Source: Gymnogyps californianus (taxonomy: Eukaryota > Chordata > Aves > Accipitriformes > Cathartidae). From it: a DNA stretch of 64,000 bases. Below, one piece after another: positions 12,808-24,248 of the stretch. The DNA is taken from the NCBI RefSeq assembly GCF_018139145.2, contig NC_059473.1, positions 310,001-374,000 of the forward strand, in the 5' to 3' direction. The translations under genes were made by a program, and so were the position numbers. Numbering within the stretch: the stretch's first letter is position 1; every line of letters starts with the position of its first letter. The notes below the pieces were generated by a model. The model was not told where the DNA came from, ran no database searches, and saw only the letters and a program-made list of their open reading frames with translations.

Positions 12808-12890
12808 GAAGTGAGGCTCTGCAGACCCAGGTTTAATTCACCGCTCTGCTATTAGCCCGTGAGGTGACCTTGGACAAGTTGTTCTGTCCA
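12808..12890 (+). repeat. MIR-like SINE fragment
   Basis: GACCCAGGTTTAATTCACC, GCTCTGCTATTAGCCCGTGA and GGTGACCTTGGACAAGTTGT reproduce the MIR core in order. It would lie in the 3' UTR of the possible minus-strand terminal exon. Confidence 0.65.
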
Positions 12891-12965
12891 GATTCTCAGC
12901 TGGTGTCAGCTGGCACCGTGCCACCGAAGTCAATTTAAACAATTTGAGACTCCGGTCCTACAGTC
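12889..12965 (+). repeat. Ancient amniote hairpin-type repeat fragment
   Basis: CAGCTGGTGTCAGCTGGCAC followed by GAAGTCAATTTAAAC resembles a widespread reptile and bird repeat whose halves are inverted copies built around GAAGTCAATGG and CAGCTGGTGTAAAT. Only part of the palindrome is left. Confidence 0.4.
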
Positions 12966-13270
12966 CTCGGCCCCTCAGCACTGCCAGCCGGCACGCAGCC
13001 CTGCCCGTGAGATGCTCTGGAAACGGGCACCTAAGTGACAGGTAGTGGGATTAACAGAACTCGGCCTTCCCTGGGAAAATACACGTTTTTCACTACAATG
13101 GAACAAAAAGCCTTTGTTATTTTTTAAAAAATAGCCTTACGATCAAGGCTTTAACAACAAAACCACCAAGGCTGTCGTTTCATTTTACAGTCTGTTATGC
13201 ATTAGCTGACGCAAAATCCCTAGGGATTTTAACTTTAGCACACAGTAATGGGTGGTGACTGATGCTTTTT

Positions 13271-13375
13271 TCATTCCTCCTCTTCTAAGTTTCGTTGTCT
13301 TTCCAAAATCTTCTCAAATTTCTCTCTCAACTTGCTTTCATCACCAGCGGCATGGTGGAGTGCTTCTTCATCGCA
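13271..13375 (-). CDS. Candidate terminal coding exon, charged C-terminal tail (unidentified)
   Basis: Reading the minus strand, a modest acceptor (CTTCTCAG at 13,376-13,383) opens 34 codons in phase 0 and then a TGA. The tail begins CDEEALHHAAGDESKLREKF and ends ERQRNLEEEE. It is strongly charged and helix-forming, unlike chance translations nearby, and the acceptor is compatible with its frame. An AATAAA lies on the same strand at 12,801-12,796, about 470 bases after the stop, so a 3' UTR of ordinary length is possible; it would contain an old MIR. The strand matches the signal-peptide exon at 24 kb, but linkage is inference, and an acidic cytoplasmic tail would imply a membrane protein. 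I do not recognise the family. It could also be a fortuitous open segment. Confidence 0.35.
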   Translation of the reverse strand, partial: CDEEALHHAAGDESKLREKFEKILERQRNLEEEE

Positions 13376-13629
13376 CTGAGAAGCCGAGCACCCGATACCC
13401 CCCCTGCGGGAAGGCTGGATTTCAGGAGGGGCTCGGGAGCCACCGGATCTTGAGCTTCTCATCACAGGAAGCTCCCAAGACTGGGAAACTCTAGGCAGGA
13501 TCTAAATAAAGATGAAAAAGGACCAATTTCTTCATCGAGATCCATCCTAGCAAGAAACCACCTTGCCCGTAAAAGACTTCCTTCTGTGGCAGGACCAGGG
13601 CAAAGCTTCCCACGTTAAGGCTGACTTAC

Positions 13630-13898
13630 CTCCGTGGGTAACGCACACCGGCGTGACCCTCAGACCTGCCCCGCCACCGCTGGGCTGTCCCCGGGCCCCG
13701 CTCACCCTCACCGCACCAGCTCCTGGTCCGTGCCCGTGGTCCAGCCAGACCTCCTCCCCACCGGGGCCCCTGCTCGTACGGCGGGGCAGGGTCCGGGGCC
13801 GGCAAGGCCCATCGTGCCGGCCGCGGAGGCACAGGCGGCTCCCGTCCCTTCGGGCGCAGCGGCACCCACAGCTCGGTCCGGTCTGCGGCACGGCCGCC
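13630..13898 (-). other. Candidate GC-rich exon between good splice sites (frame not determined)
   Basis: On the minus strand an acceptor with a pyrimidine tract (GCTGCCTTCCAG at 13,899-13,910) leads into a GC- and CpG-rich segment. It can end at a good donor at 13,711 (GCG|GTGAGG) or at a strong one at 13,629 (GAG|GTAAGT). To the inner donor all three frames are open; to the outer donor only two are. Neither of those two ends in phase 0, which the candidate exon at 13,271-13,375 would need if spliced next. The segment could be an exon of the same minus-strand gene, a noncoding exon, or just a GC-rich patch with chance sites. No domain is recognised. Confidence 0.25.
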
Positions 13899-16800
13899 CT
13901 GGAAGGCAGCAGCCGGGCACGTCACCGGTCAGGCACACAGCCACTCGTTCCCAGGATAAATCCTTAGGGAAGTACCTCTCAAGTAAGCCCTCTCACAGGT
14001 CTCCCTCGCCCCGGACAGAGCGTCACCTCTGTCTCTGCAGGCGTAACCCCAGCAGGAGCTGCAACACCAGCTGCAGTCCATACGACGATGGCTCCCGAGG
14101 TCTCCCCGGTCCATAGGCCTTCCCCCTGAAACACACCGACTGCCTCCCAGCAGCGAGCAGCACCGAGACAGCACGCCTGCAACCTCTCTTTGGACCGTTT
14201 TTTGACTCGAGAGGCTTTTCCATTACTCTGTCACGTTCTTGGAAAACTTCTCCACTTGATTTGTTGCCTCCTCCGACTTAGCGCAAGAATGAATCCAGAG
14301 AACATTGAAACTCGTAATTTATTTTACTTTGTCAGCAGCAAAATTAACTTAAGGTTTTTTTTAAGTATCGGCTCTTCTCCTTCTCCCTCCCCTCCAACGA
14401 TACTGCTTTCTGAGGAGGAGTCCACAGCAAACACCACCTTGCCGTGAGCACAGCTGATGTGACCTGTTGAACAAGCGTATCGGGAACAAGCAAGCTGTAT
14501 ATGACAGTTGGCTGGGCTGGAAGGAAGGTCTTCGGGACAAGGGTCTTTTTAGCTCAGTTTTCACAACAGGGCTTGTGAGAACCCCAGCTCTCGCCAGTAC
14601 GCTCAATATTGTGGCAGGACGGTCTCTGCTCACCTAGACCTGAGACGCCAAACCTGTGCTCAGTCAAAAGATCTTAGCCGTGGCACCGTACGTTGGTTAC
14701 GCCAAGGGATCGGTCCACCCAGCTGTCCGGCAGCCTACATCCTTGAGAGGACTTTATGCCACCCCATCAATGGGATCTCTTCTTGCTGTGCAGTTTGGCA
14801 AGGCCGTTGTCCGCAGGGCTCCACAGCACCCTCTGTCCCGAGCCCTGCAGCAGCACCACGGCACCCTTCTGCAGAGAAGGAAGCAGAATGTGTATGTCAA
14901 GTAGGATCACAGCCAGAATCCTCACCAGCTCCTGTCCTGCACGGCACTTACTGAGCACAAGAGCAAGGCATTTAACAACTCTTTTCTACCTGCCACCACC
15001 CTGTGGAGCTGCACATCATACATACCTGCTCTCTTTTAACAACAGAAATCAAATGCTGTGAGCCTTTCAGTACACGTCATGGCGCATAACGTCAAGCAAC
15101 ATGGCTTATGTTCTTGTTTCCCCTAAAATGAACTGTTGCACTGTCTCAGTGCGTCCAATGTTCATTTAAAAGAGTTTCTTTCTGTCCCGTTCTCCCTGTG
15201 AGCTGGCAACAAAATACAAATCAACTATCACGAAGAGATGCACTGAGAACCGGAGGGCAGATCTTCTCAGAGGAGAAAGGAATGTCCATGTAAGGCTCGT
15301 TTCTCCTCCTGCTTTATGTTACAGGATGTTCTGGCCATCTTAGGGAAAAAACCCAGCTGAGTCTATGTCTGAATGAGCATTATTTTAATAGCAGACACTT
15401 CAGTTGTTTGGAGTTCAGTTAGCATGTTTTTGGCTTGCATATCAAAAAGATTCTTTTCCTGGACTTTAGCAGGCTCCTTCCCGATCGAGCTATTAAAATT
15501 TGTTTGCAGTTCTCATTTGATAGGTGATGCCTGCCGCAGGAGCGAACACTGAGGACGAGCCTTGGCGTACCAAAGTTTTCTTTAGAAGAGCACGCTCAGC
15601 ACTATCCAAACATGTCTTTCTCCTCTTCCACCACTGCAACAGATGAGATACACCGCGCTTACAGAGAACGCCCTGCCTGCGCCCTTTTCATCCCTCAGCC
15701 GCCACGGGGCCACGAGCGACTTCCCGTGCTCGGTCTGTAAGGACGCGTCGGTACGCTGCGGACCGGTGCATAAAGCCATCCGCGGATCCGCACCCCATCC
15801 GGGGCTCCAGCACTCCTGCGCCAGGAGCGTCCCGCAAACTCCTCTCGCATCTCAGCTGCCCTACTTTATAATTTGAGGGCGCGCTTCCTCGCCTCGTCTC
15901 CTCCGAAAAGGCCGTGGACCGAGGAACGGCTCGAGCGAGGAAGGATCTGGTTAACCCCGCACCCGCGCGAGCCCAACTGGAAGCCAACCGCGGTACTTCA
16001 CACGCTGCAAGTTAAGCGCTCGCCCCCTGGATCATGGCCTAACTGCCTATGGACACACAAACATGGCTGCTAGCCAAAGTACCGCACACACTCCTGGAGG
16101 TATAGAAAGGTCAGACCAGGCTGTGAATCTCAGCCACGTCGCGCAGCTGCTCGGCTCGCAGCTCGGCAAAGGAATGTTTCAAAACAACGGCATCCGCGCC
16201 TCCAAACCAGTGCTGACGCTCCCTTGCGCACAAGAGCGTTTCTCCTCCAGGAAAGGTATATCCCCTTCTCCACACACACGCTCACAGCCACCGACGCGGC
16301 GCCCGTGACCTGGCCTGCCAAAGGCAGCCTGCGGAGCGGAGCGAGAGGACAGCGCGGGGCAGGAGGAATGACAGGAGACACGCTCCCGCTCCCCTCTCCT
16401 CTGGGCCTGCGGGCAGTTTCCAGGTCCCAGGCAGGACTCGGGGACCATCTGCTTCCCACAGGCAAGGCTTATAGGCAGATGACATTCAATCCCACCTCTT
16501 CAGCAGTCCCTGTTAGCCAAAAAAGTCCATAAAAGGCAATTGAAGTCCCAGCAAGTACTGTCCCACACAGCCTTCTCCCTGGACACCACATCTGGACTCC
16601 TCTTCAATGCCTCCCTTTTTTCCGAAGAACAAGACCCAGGACTTCTCCCTGGAGCCCTTGGTGCAGCGCTCCTAGTCTCAGGGATACCACCAAAAAAATG
16701 CGCCTTAAACATCTTCGGTCTGCATCAAGCTTCAGCTTTTAATCCAGCCTGGGGTTGTCTCCAGTTACTGTAGGCTTCTGTTCATCAGCCCTCGTTGCTG

Positions 16801-19800
16801 GATGCAACAACCCGTCCTGCTCCCTTTCTTTCCTCATCCTTCCTTACCCCCCGACAATCAAACACACTGAGAAATCCCCTCATTTCCAGAGTTTTCTCAG
16901 CCTGCTCCTAAAGACAAGCTTAGCATCTAGAGATTGTACCCGTTTTATTTTTAAATCTGAGTGTGAAGCTGAAATCCAGCCATGCTACGGTACGAACACA
17001 CTGACTGCATGTATTTAATGTCTTACAGAGGCGCACATGCTCCTTTGATGTAGCTGGCTCCATTGCCAAAGCGATGGAGGCCTCAACACCCTCCAAAACC
17101 CCCCGGTACCGTGGGCTCATCCCATTGCCATTGCCATATCAAGGCAGCTCCAGCGCTATCAATTTCCAAGCCGACAAAATCAGACCTAAGTCTCGCCTGA
17201 ACAGGCACTTTTTTCGACTGCCGTGGAGCCTTGACCTCCTGTGGAAGACGATGTAAGAGAACATAACGTAAACTTTGCTGGGAGACAAGATAAAGGGAGA
17301 TGGAACTGCCCCTTAGGGGTTTCAAGTAGCTAACTGCAAACTCCCGAGCCAGGATGCCCTTGGCAGTAAATAACGCAAGGACAGGCTGTTCAGAGCTGGA
17401 GGAGAGTCTGACAGTCCAGCAACGATTCCACAGAGAGGCGGAGGTAAAACACCTTCATCCCTTGCGGGTCAGCCAAGAATCCATTCATGAGCTGCAAATT
17501 ACACACATTTACCGCTTTCGTTTTCACGGGCTTTCCCTTTGATGCTGTGAGTTACGCAGCTTTGCTGCAGACCAGCCACAAAGATTTACTCACTGTGTAA
17601 CCTTACTCTTCTGAGAGCATATCCATGGGACATGACGATTAAAGTGGCAGGACTACAAACACCCTGCCCACACCTGGGCATGCCCACTGCTTCTTCCCAT
17701 AAAGCCACAGCAGCGGAAAAAAATTAGGATGAGGTTGCCAACGGCTCGTGGCATTGGTCTGTCTTGACTCATGGTGATATTAAAGGTAAAACCTAGAGCA
17801 GAGCAAAGCTTTTGAAAATCCCCAGCGCTTTCTAAAATCCCATGCTTAAAGACTGGTCTAGAGAAGTGCACGGAAGACAAGGCTGGAGAAAGCAAACACC
17901 CCCTTTTTTTGTTTTGTTTTGTTTGCAAAAACGCACCACCGCAACCCAAGCGCCTGCTTGCCGGCTGTAAAAAGCGGCGTGCCGCAGAAGGGGTGGCAAA
18001 GCGCAGCCCGCGACGGCGAGGGGCAGTGCCCAGCGCCGCGCAGCATGCCGTCCCCGTGCCTGCAGAGGAGACCCGCGTTTTTGCAGACGTCGCCCGAAGG
18101 AAGTCGCAGCGGCCGCTAAGCAATGGCAGGAACACGATGCACCCCTCAGGCTCTGTGCTCCGTGAACCCCAGGTGGGTTTCATTGGAGACAACAAAACTC
18201 CCAAGTTTTCAGCGACAGGTTTCGTGAGACCTGGCTCTTTTCTTCAAGTCTTATCTTAGGAAGGCTCTATGGAAACTGAATTTTCTATGCTTCCTTGCGG
18301 ACAGGAAAGCTAGAAAGGGTAACTTAAACCACTCCAAAGGCACAGAAACCAGAAAGAAAAGAAAAAAAAAAAAAAAGATTATTTTTCAAGCTACCATAGA
18401 GTTGCCATCAACTTAAAGAAAGAAGAACAGAGACAAAGCAGAGAAAAATGCCCTGGGGCAGGCTAACACTTAGAAGCAGGGTCAGCTCCAGGGGTGAGGG
18501 GAGTTTCCCAGTTGCAGGGCTGGCTGCTGATGTCCTGAACCATGGGCCCTCTCCCATCCCGGGACAGATTTTTTTTTTTTTTTGATAGTCTCGCTCCCAG
18601 GAGGCTACAGACATGAGTACCTGCCATATGAATATATGATGGGCCCAAGCGAGCCTTTCCTTTTGAGAATCTTTGACCAAAAATGGACAGCACGAGCAGC
18701 CAGCCTTCTCAACATTAAGGACCATTTAAGATTAGCAACACGAGGGAACTACTAAAAAAGGGCTTCGACAAAGCCAACAAACCGCGCCCACCGTACCATA
18801 AGCTCTGCCATTCTGACAATGGCCACCACCCAAGGGCTCTCTGTTCAGCCACGGCTTGTTAAGAGCCCCCACCAAGCCATTTTAGTGTGCTAATTTGGCA
18901 GAAAACTTCCTTTATTTATCCTGGGCTAGTTTTCTGCTGGGTTAGCTTGCCGAAAAGACTCAACTAAGGGCCACCGAAAGGCCAGAGCCCACGCAGGAGG
19001 CGGCAATGAGGGCAGGAGCAGCCAGAAGCAGCAGACAGGGCAGGACCGAGCATTTACAGTTAGATCAGCACAGGCAGATGTGGAGCCACAACCCTACCTT
19101 CCCTTAACGGGCACTAAAGAAATAACGACTGTTGAGTTTTTCTGCTGTTCACCGTCTCACAGCCTTGCGTTCGCTCCGTTTATGAACAGCTGGGGAGGCC
19201 AGCAACCTTCTGCCCTCACGCCCTGCCGCCGCTGGAGCTCCCAAGCATCCTGCACCCACATCCTGAGGACCAAGATCCTGTGATTTTAGGTGGCGTGCCG
19301 GAGTTTACCTCAGGCACCCAACTCTGGCAAGTTGACCGGCCTGGCACGCATCCCGGCTCTTCCCCAACACTTTAATTAAGCGGACTCCAAGCACTGGCAG
19401 GTACGGAGATGTGGACGTTTTTAAGGCAGCTCTTCAGGGAGACCCTGCAGCAAGCGCAAATTCCCAGCCAGGCGTACGAGCCCTGCTCTGTCAATACCGT
19501 AAGCAGATGCTGAAAGTTAAGCACATCCTTAAGCACGTTCCCCCACGCTCCTTCCAAGCACAGCCACGTGCCTCATCCCTGCCGCTCCCCGAGCTGTAAG
19601 CTGCTCAAGAGAAGACCTCACTCTCTGTCGGCTGTTGGTGCAGGACCTTGAACAAGTACTAAAAAAAATGAGCAAGTCATTTCCTGCAAGGCCAAACAAG
19701 CTCCCTGCCAAAGAGGTCACATACCACACTCTGGCCTGATGCCTCTCCCTAGTTTATGAGGGTAAATTCCCATATCCAGGGGTCCAACGATTACAGCATT

Positions 19801-20419
19801 ACATCTGGGCTAGGATTACTCTCACTGAAGCTAGGATTACGCTTCACTGAAGAGGTGAGGAAAACAACTGCTTTTGTGCTTTCATTGCATGACCTCCAAA
19901 GTTCGGTTTGGGTTTCTTCGTTTGCGCAAACCAAAACATTCAAATGAAATCAGGGAGTTTTCGCTTCATTCCCAGCTAGAGGACCGGGATCTGTCACACC
20001 AAGGTTCTTCAACGCTGTTTTGGCAGTAAGGAGATCTGTAAGGAAAAGCCTTCCGAGGCAGGGCCCGTGACAAAGCGGTCAGGAGGAAATAGCCCACGCG
20101 GTTCATTCCAGTCTTGTGAGCTCCTCCAACCAGCGCAGGGGTGGGAGGCGGACACGCGGGGATCTTTGCTCCCCATCTCCCACCATGCCACCCAGGATCG
20201 CTCGGAGGCTTTCCGTCAGTGTGCTGTCGTGACACGGATGCTCTCAACCCCCCCGTAGCCCGCAAGAAGGACCGGGCAACTATCAGTCCTGTAAAAACAG
20301 CCTGAGCTTTGGATCTGGCGTAAGTCTCAGAGCCAGTCAAAATGCACCTGGCAGGCCCTGCTCCACCATTCTCAATGCTTCGCTCCCGTCAAGTTAAAAC
20401 AAGACTTAAAAGCGACCCA
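13899..20419. other. Probable intron or intergenic DNA, no exon recognised
   Basis: If the signal-peptide exon and the 13-kb terminal exon belong to one gene, this is intronic. Donor-like sites on the minus strand (14,633 TAG|GTGAGC; 19,307 GAG|GTAAAC) lack convincing open segments. Homopolymer tracts lie at 18,362-18,376 (A) and about 18,569-18,583 (T). GC-rich patches occur at 15,690-15,990 and 17,940-18,120. Confidence 0.55.
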
Positions 20420-20512
20420 AATCTTCCACCCTTGAATCACGCAGGCAACTCCGTTTGCTTGGATGTGCCCATCCCCATGAGTAAGGGCTGCAGATTCAGA
20501 CCCAGCTTTTCC
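20420..20512 (+). repeat. Ancient amniote repeat fragment
   Basis: CCCATGAGTAAGGGCTGCAG followed by ATTCAGACCCAGC matches the end of an old, common sauropsid repeat that reads 'gagtaaggactgcaggatcaggccc'. The upstream arm is poorly kept. Confidence 0.4.
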
Positions 20513-21239
20513 TTCCCATCCTGCCAAAAACACGGGCACACAGAAAGAAGAAAAGAAAAAACCCACTGACTGATGCCCCGGCTATTTTTGCTGTCCATGA
20601 CAGCGAACTGGTAAAAGGCCTGACTCAGAAGCCTCCCTTGAAAAACCTGAATCATCACGGTTTGCAAGATGGTCTCATATAATGAAGGAGGCTCTCTTTT
20701 CCGCTCCTCCCTCTCTTTACAAGAGAGAATTTGAGTCAGACTGATGGGGGCGGGGGGGGAAAGAAAGAAAGGGGGGGAAAAAAAAAAAAAGAAAACTTCA
20801 TGCTTTGTTTGGCTCTTTCTGCACGGATGGCAGAGTCAGGTAGAGTTCTGGAAGCGACTCATACCGTTCAAGTTAATGAGATGTTTCTGTAACTTCCCTT
20901 CACCTCCAGTCCCCTTCAGCAGACCAGAAAGCACGTGGCAGCCCAGCGGTTGGCAGCTGTATTTTGGGTCTGCAGGGCCATGTCCGATCTCGGTTACACC
21001 TCTCATTTACCAGTGTGACTTCCTTGATGTCAGAGCATAACCATGGACTTACACGGCCTGGAAGAGAGAAAGAGGCACCCCAGCTGTACGTTCACTGCCG
21101 GGATGAACTCTGTGAACTTGGATTTCTTCTTAATTTGCACTGTATCTATTTTTGAAAGCCTGAGCCTTGTGGAATATAAAGATCTTCGGAAGGACATTCA
21201 TGTAAACATTGTAACGTTATAACACTTTGTCATTACACC

Positions 21240-21405
21240 TCATTTAGCATCAGGAGATCTCAAAGCGCCTTGAAAAGGAGGGCTCGTTTTAGAGACCCCG
21301 CCAAGTGAGACAGGGAGAGATTAAGTCACCCAGAAAAGCAGCGGGAGCCACCGGAACAGAAACCCAGATCTTGTGCCCTATCCTCCGGAGTCGCCCACTA
21401 CAGAC
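21240..21405 (+). repeat. Old amniote SINE fragment (MIR/CORE type)
   Basis: TCTCAAAGCGCCTTGAAAAG, then GAGACAGGGAGAGATTAAGT, AACAGAAACCCAGATCTTGT and GCCCTATCCTCC match in order a SINE tail common in turtles, crocodilians and birds (crossing cagagaggtgaagtgact, aacccaggtctcctgag and gccctatccac). Diverged. Confidence 0.5.
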
Positions 21406-23339
21406 GGCTTATCAACTAAAACGCCGTGGTTACCTGCCTCTTCGGGAAGAGCTCTAGCCTAGTTCTTGCGGGTAGATGCAAGTACGTACGCTTTCTGAAC
21501 GAGGCTTTGGCACCTCGCACCCCTCTGCAAACAGAGGTCACCCGTGACTCGAAAAGCCATGCTCCTCTGGATCCCGGCCGTGGCAGAGACGGCGGCTGAG
21601 GGGAAGGGGACCGACTAAGAAGAATGGCAGCATTGAAAGCGAGAACGTATCATCTAAAAAGGCGATTCAAGCCTAGGGTCGCCGGGCTGGATCGCACCTC
21701 AATGCAAAGGCTCCACAGGAGCAGCAATCACCCCAGCATCTCCGCTGCACCCCAATGAAACCTACGCCCAGCTTTACGCCCCTGTCAGTCCCGCTGGCAT
21801 CAAGGACGCGAGTGAGCTGCGTGTCAGCCACGTACACTGCATACACTCTGAACACCACACCTCCTCGCTAGTGAAAACTACCCTGGGAGCGCAGGGTAAG
21901 GCTGCCGCCTCCTGCCAGGGGAGTGGGAAGGGAGATGCCGTGTGATACAAAAGCACTGCGGTACAGTCAAAAGTTCGCGCTTGGTCTTAAGCCCCGCGTT
22001 TTTACGTGGGAGAAACATTTAAATCGCCAAATCGAAACACATCTTTCCACCTCCTATCTAATCACGACACAAACACAAACTCCAGAGAGCGTCAGGCTGT
22101 TGGCTGTAAGCGAGGTTCCCGAGAGAGCCCGGTCACTTAGGGCCCATGAAGAGGCGGCGGAGGCAGCGGGCGCTGTGGAAAATTTCCGCCTGCGAAACGA
22201 TTCTTCTCACAGTCGCTCCCGGCTCTGAGCAGCAGCAGACACACAGGGTGCCGTGCCCGTTGCGCCAAACGCTATTTCTCATCTCTCGGATTAATTTTAA
22301 GCTAACGCTGATCACGAGGCGAGATACTCTCCCGAACTGAAGCAAAACGGCGCGAGTTAGCAGCGCTGGCTGGGGAAGGCTTTGGGCAATTCAAGCAAAG
22401 CGCAGACAAATTCACCTGCGGCACAGACTTTTACAGCCCGCGCTGCCTTTACTCAGCGGATGGAGCTCCCTTCCGCATCAGCGGGAAAACCGCGTGCAGG
22501 GAGAGTGGAACACGGGGCGGGAAGCCGCACGACCCTTCGGAGTGAAGAGCGCACCCTGCGCCCCGTTTACAACGGGTCTGAAATCTGCCTTTGCCACGCA
22601 ATCTACAGTTTATCGCGTGGCGAAGGCAAGCAGCAAGTCTGCTCCGCTGGAGAACAGGCCGGCGACGGCTCGGTTTCCCACCGACGGAAAGTGGGAAGGG
22701 AGCACAGGTCTGGCCCCGCCGGCACGAGGGGCAGAGTACAGCAGAGGAAGCACCTTCTCACCGGCCGTCTTTGGGGTTTATGTAAGAGAAGGACTGGTAT
22801 TAGTGTCACACATGCGCATATACTGCGTGGGCAGACTTGAATATACTTATGTACATGCATACACCCCTGTTTACTTACAACGATGCTCATGTCTGTCTTG
22901 CCTGGCCTTACTTCTCAGAAGCAATCACCACGTTCATGAAAAACAAGCGTAACTTTTAGAATACATGTATAAAAAAAAAAAGAAAATTTGATTAATTTGA
23001 GGCCATTAAAGTCCCAAATCTTAGAAACCCATCCAAGCGTTGCTATACTCCATAAGAAAAACTGTGTTCAAATCTTAGCTGGTGTTTGTGCTCTTTCCTA
23101 AACATCAGAGCATTCCTTACACCATGCTGGACACCGCGAAACCCTTAAGACACGTCTGTTTATTTAAAAAGCAAATTCAAGTCACGGAGGGGTACGCTCT
23201 CCTTCACTTAAAGGAAAATAAGCCTTGCGTAAATTCTGCTTACACTCACATATTTGCGACGCAAAATACAAATTGCTTGCTATTCACCCTCTTCGTACAG
23301 CTGGGTGCAAAAACGGAGCAGGAGACGGCCGCTCAACGC
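21406..23339. other. Intron-like DNA approaching the CpG island
   Basis: CpG frequency rises from about 22,080 to 22,780, forming a shoulder of the island. No coding exon is recognised. A short A run lies at 22,971-22,982. Confidence 0.55.
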
Positions 23340-23460
23340 CCAAGAGCGAGCGTCACCCTCCCAAAAAAATCTCCCCCTCGCAGAACGCCACACGGGAGCC
23401 CATTCAAACCGCCCCAAAAAACCCTCCCCCGGCCGGGAGACCGGCCGCCCCCCGCCCCAC

Positions 23461-23494
23461 GGCTACCGGGAGCCCACGGCTACCGGGAGCCCAT
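23461..23494. repeat. 17-bp tandem duplication
   Basis: Two adjacent 17-base units (ggctaccgggagcccac, then the same with a final t) differ at one base. The pair lies in the first intron of the minus-strand gene, still within the CpG island. Confidence 0.9.
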
Positions 23495-23909
23495 GGCCGC
23501 GGGCAGGCACCGGCGGGCGGCTCCACCGCGGGGGAAACGAGCGCGCCCCGTCCCCCGGCCGCCGCGGGGACCCCGACCGCCGGCACCTCTCCCGCGGGAG
23601 CCCCGGAGGGACCCGCTCCCCTCCGCTCCGCCGGCGCTGCCCGCCTGCGGCCGCACGCAGCCCATGGCCCCGGCCCCGCGGCACCTCGCTCCCGCAAACT
23701 TTCTCTCCTCTCCCGGGGGGCCACCGCCACCCCCCCCCACCCTCGACGAGGGCTCCGGCCCCGGCACCGACCGAGCAGCCCGGCTCTCCCCCGTCCCCCC
23801 CTTCCCCGGCGCAAGCACGCACCTCCGCGCAGGTGACCCCCACCCCCCCCGCCGCCCCTCGGAGCGGCTCCCCCCCCCCCCCGCCCGCCCGCCCCCGGCG
23901 CAGACTCAC

Positions 23910-24039
23910 CGCCGCGGCCGGCCGCGCAGCCGGCCAGGAGCAGGGCCAGGGCGGCCAGGGCGCCCAGCTGCCCCCGCACCAGCTCCCCCCGCCGCCTCCT
24001 CCGCCGCCGCCGCCGCTGCTCCGCCGCCCAGGCGCCCAT
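23910..24039 (-). CDS. First coding exon of an unidentified secreted or membrane protein (signal peptide)
   Basis: On the minus strand an ATG at 24,039 with a G at -3 and G at +4 opens 43 codons. Residues 1-8 read MGAWAAEQ. Nine consecutive arginines follow, then GELVRGQLG, then a hydrophobic stretch (ALAALALLLAG, about residues 27-37) and small residues with a cysteine (CAAGRG). That is the n-region, h-region and c-region of a cleaved signal peptide, with a plausible cut after the small residues near 39-41. A consensus donor (G|GTGAGT) ends the exon at 23,910 and leaves phase 1, the phase commonly found after signal peptides in genes built of extracellular modules. The exon lies in the CpG island, as expected for a first exon. 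The rest of the gene would extend towards position 1. I cannot name it. The arginine run is encoded by a CGG/AGG repeat and may vary in length. Alternative: a leader that is not translated. Confidence 0.6.
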
Positions 24040-24070
24040 CGCGGCCGCCCCGCTCCTCCAGCCGCGCCGC

Positions 24071-24110
24071 GCCGCGCCGCGCCGAGCCCCGCCGCGCCGC
24101 GCCGAGCCCC
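24071..24110. repeat. GC-rich 20-bp tandem pair in 5' leader region
   Basis: Two identical 20-bp units made of GCCGC steps ending in GAGCCCC lie immediately upstream (minus-strand sense) of the predicted start codon. They would fall in the 5' untranslated region or core promoter. The unit is pure CpG-rich low-complexity DNA and likely arose by slippage. Confidence 0.85.
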
Positions 24111-24212
24111 GCCGGGCCGCCGCAGCGCCGCCCCCGCCCGCCCCCCGCCGCCTGCGCGCCGGCCGGCCGGCCCACCGCCCCTGCGCGGAGCGGGCAGCGG
24201 GCGCGGCCAGGC

Positions 24213-24248
24213 GGGATGGGGATGGGGAATGGGGAATGGGGAATGGGA
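24213..24248 (+). repeat. GGGATG/GGGAATG tandem repeat with G-quadruplex potential
   Basis: Five or more copies of a 6-7 base unit with runs of three to four G lie about 175 bases upstream of the minus-strand start codon. Four closely spaced G runs fit the simple G-quadruplex pattern. Formation of such a structure is inference. Confidence 0.8.
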
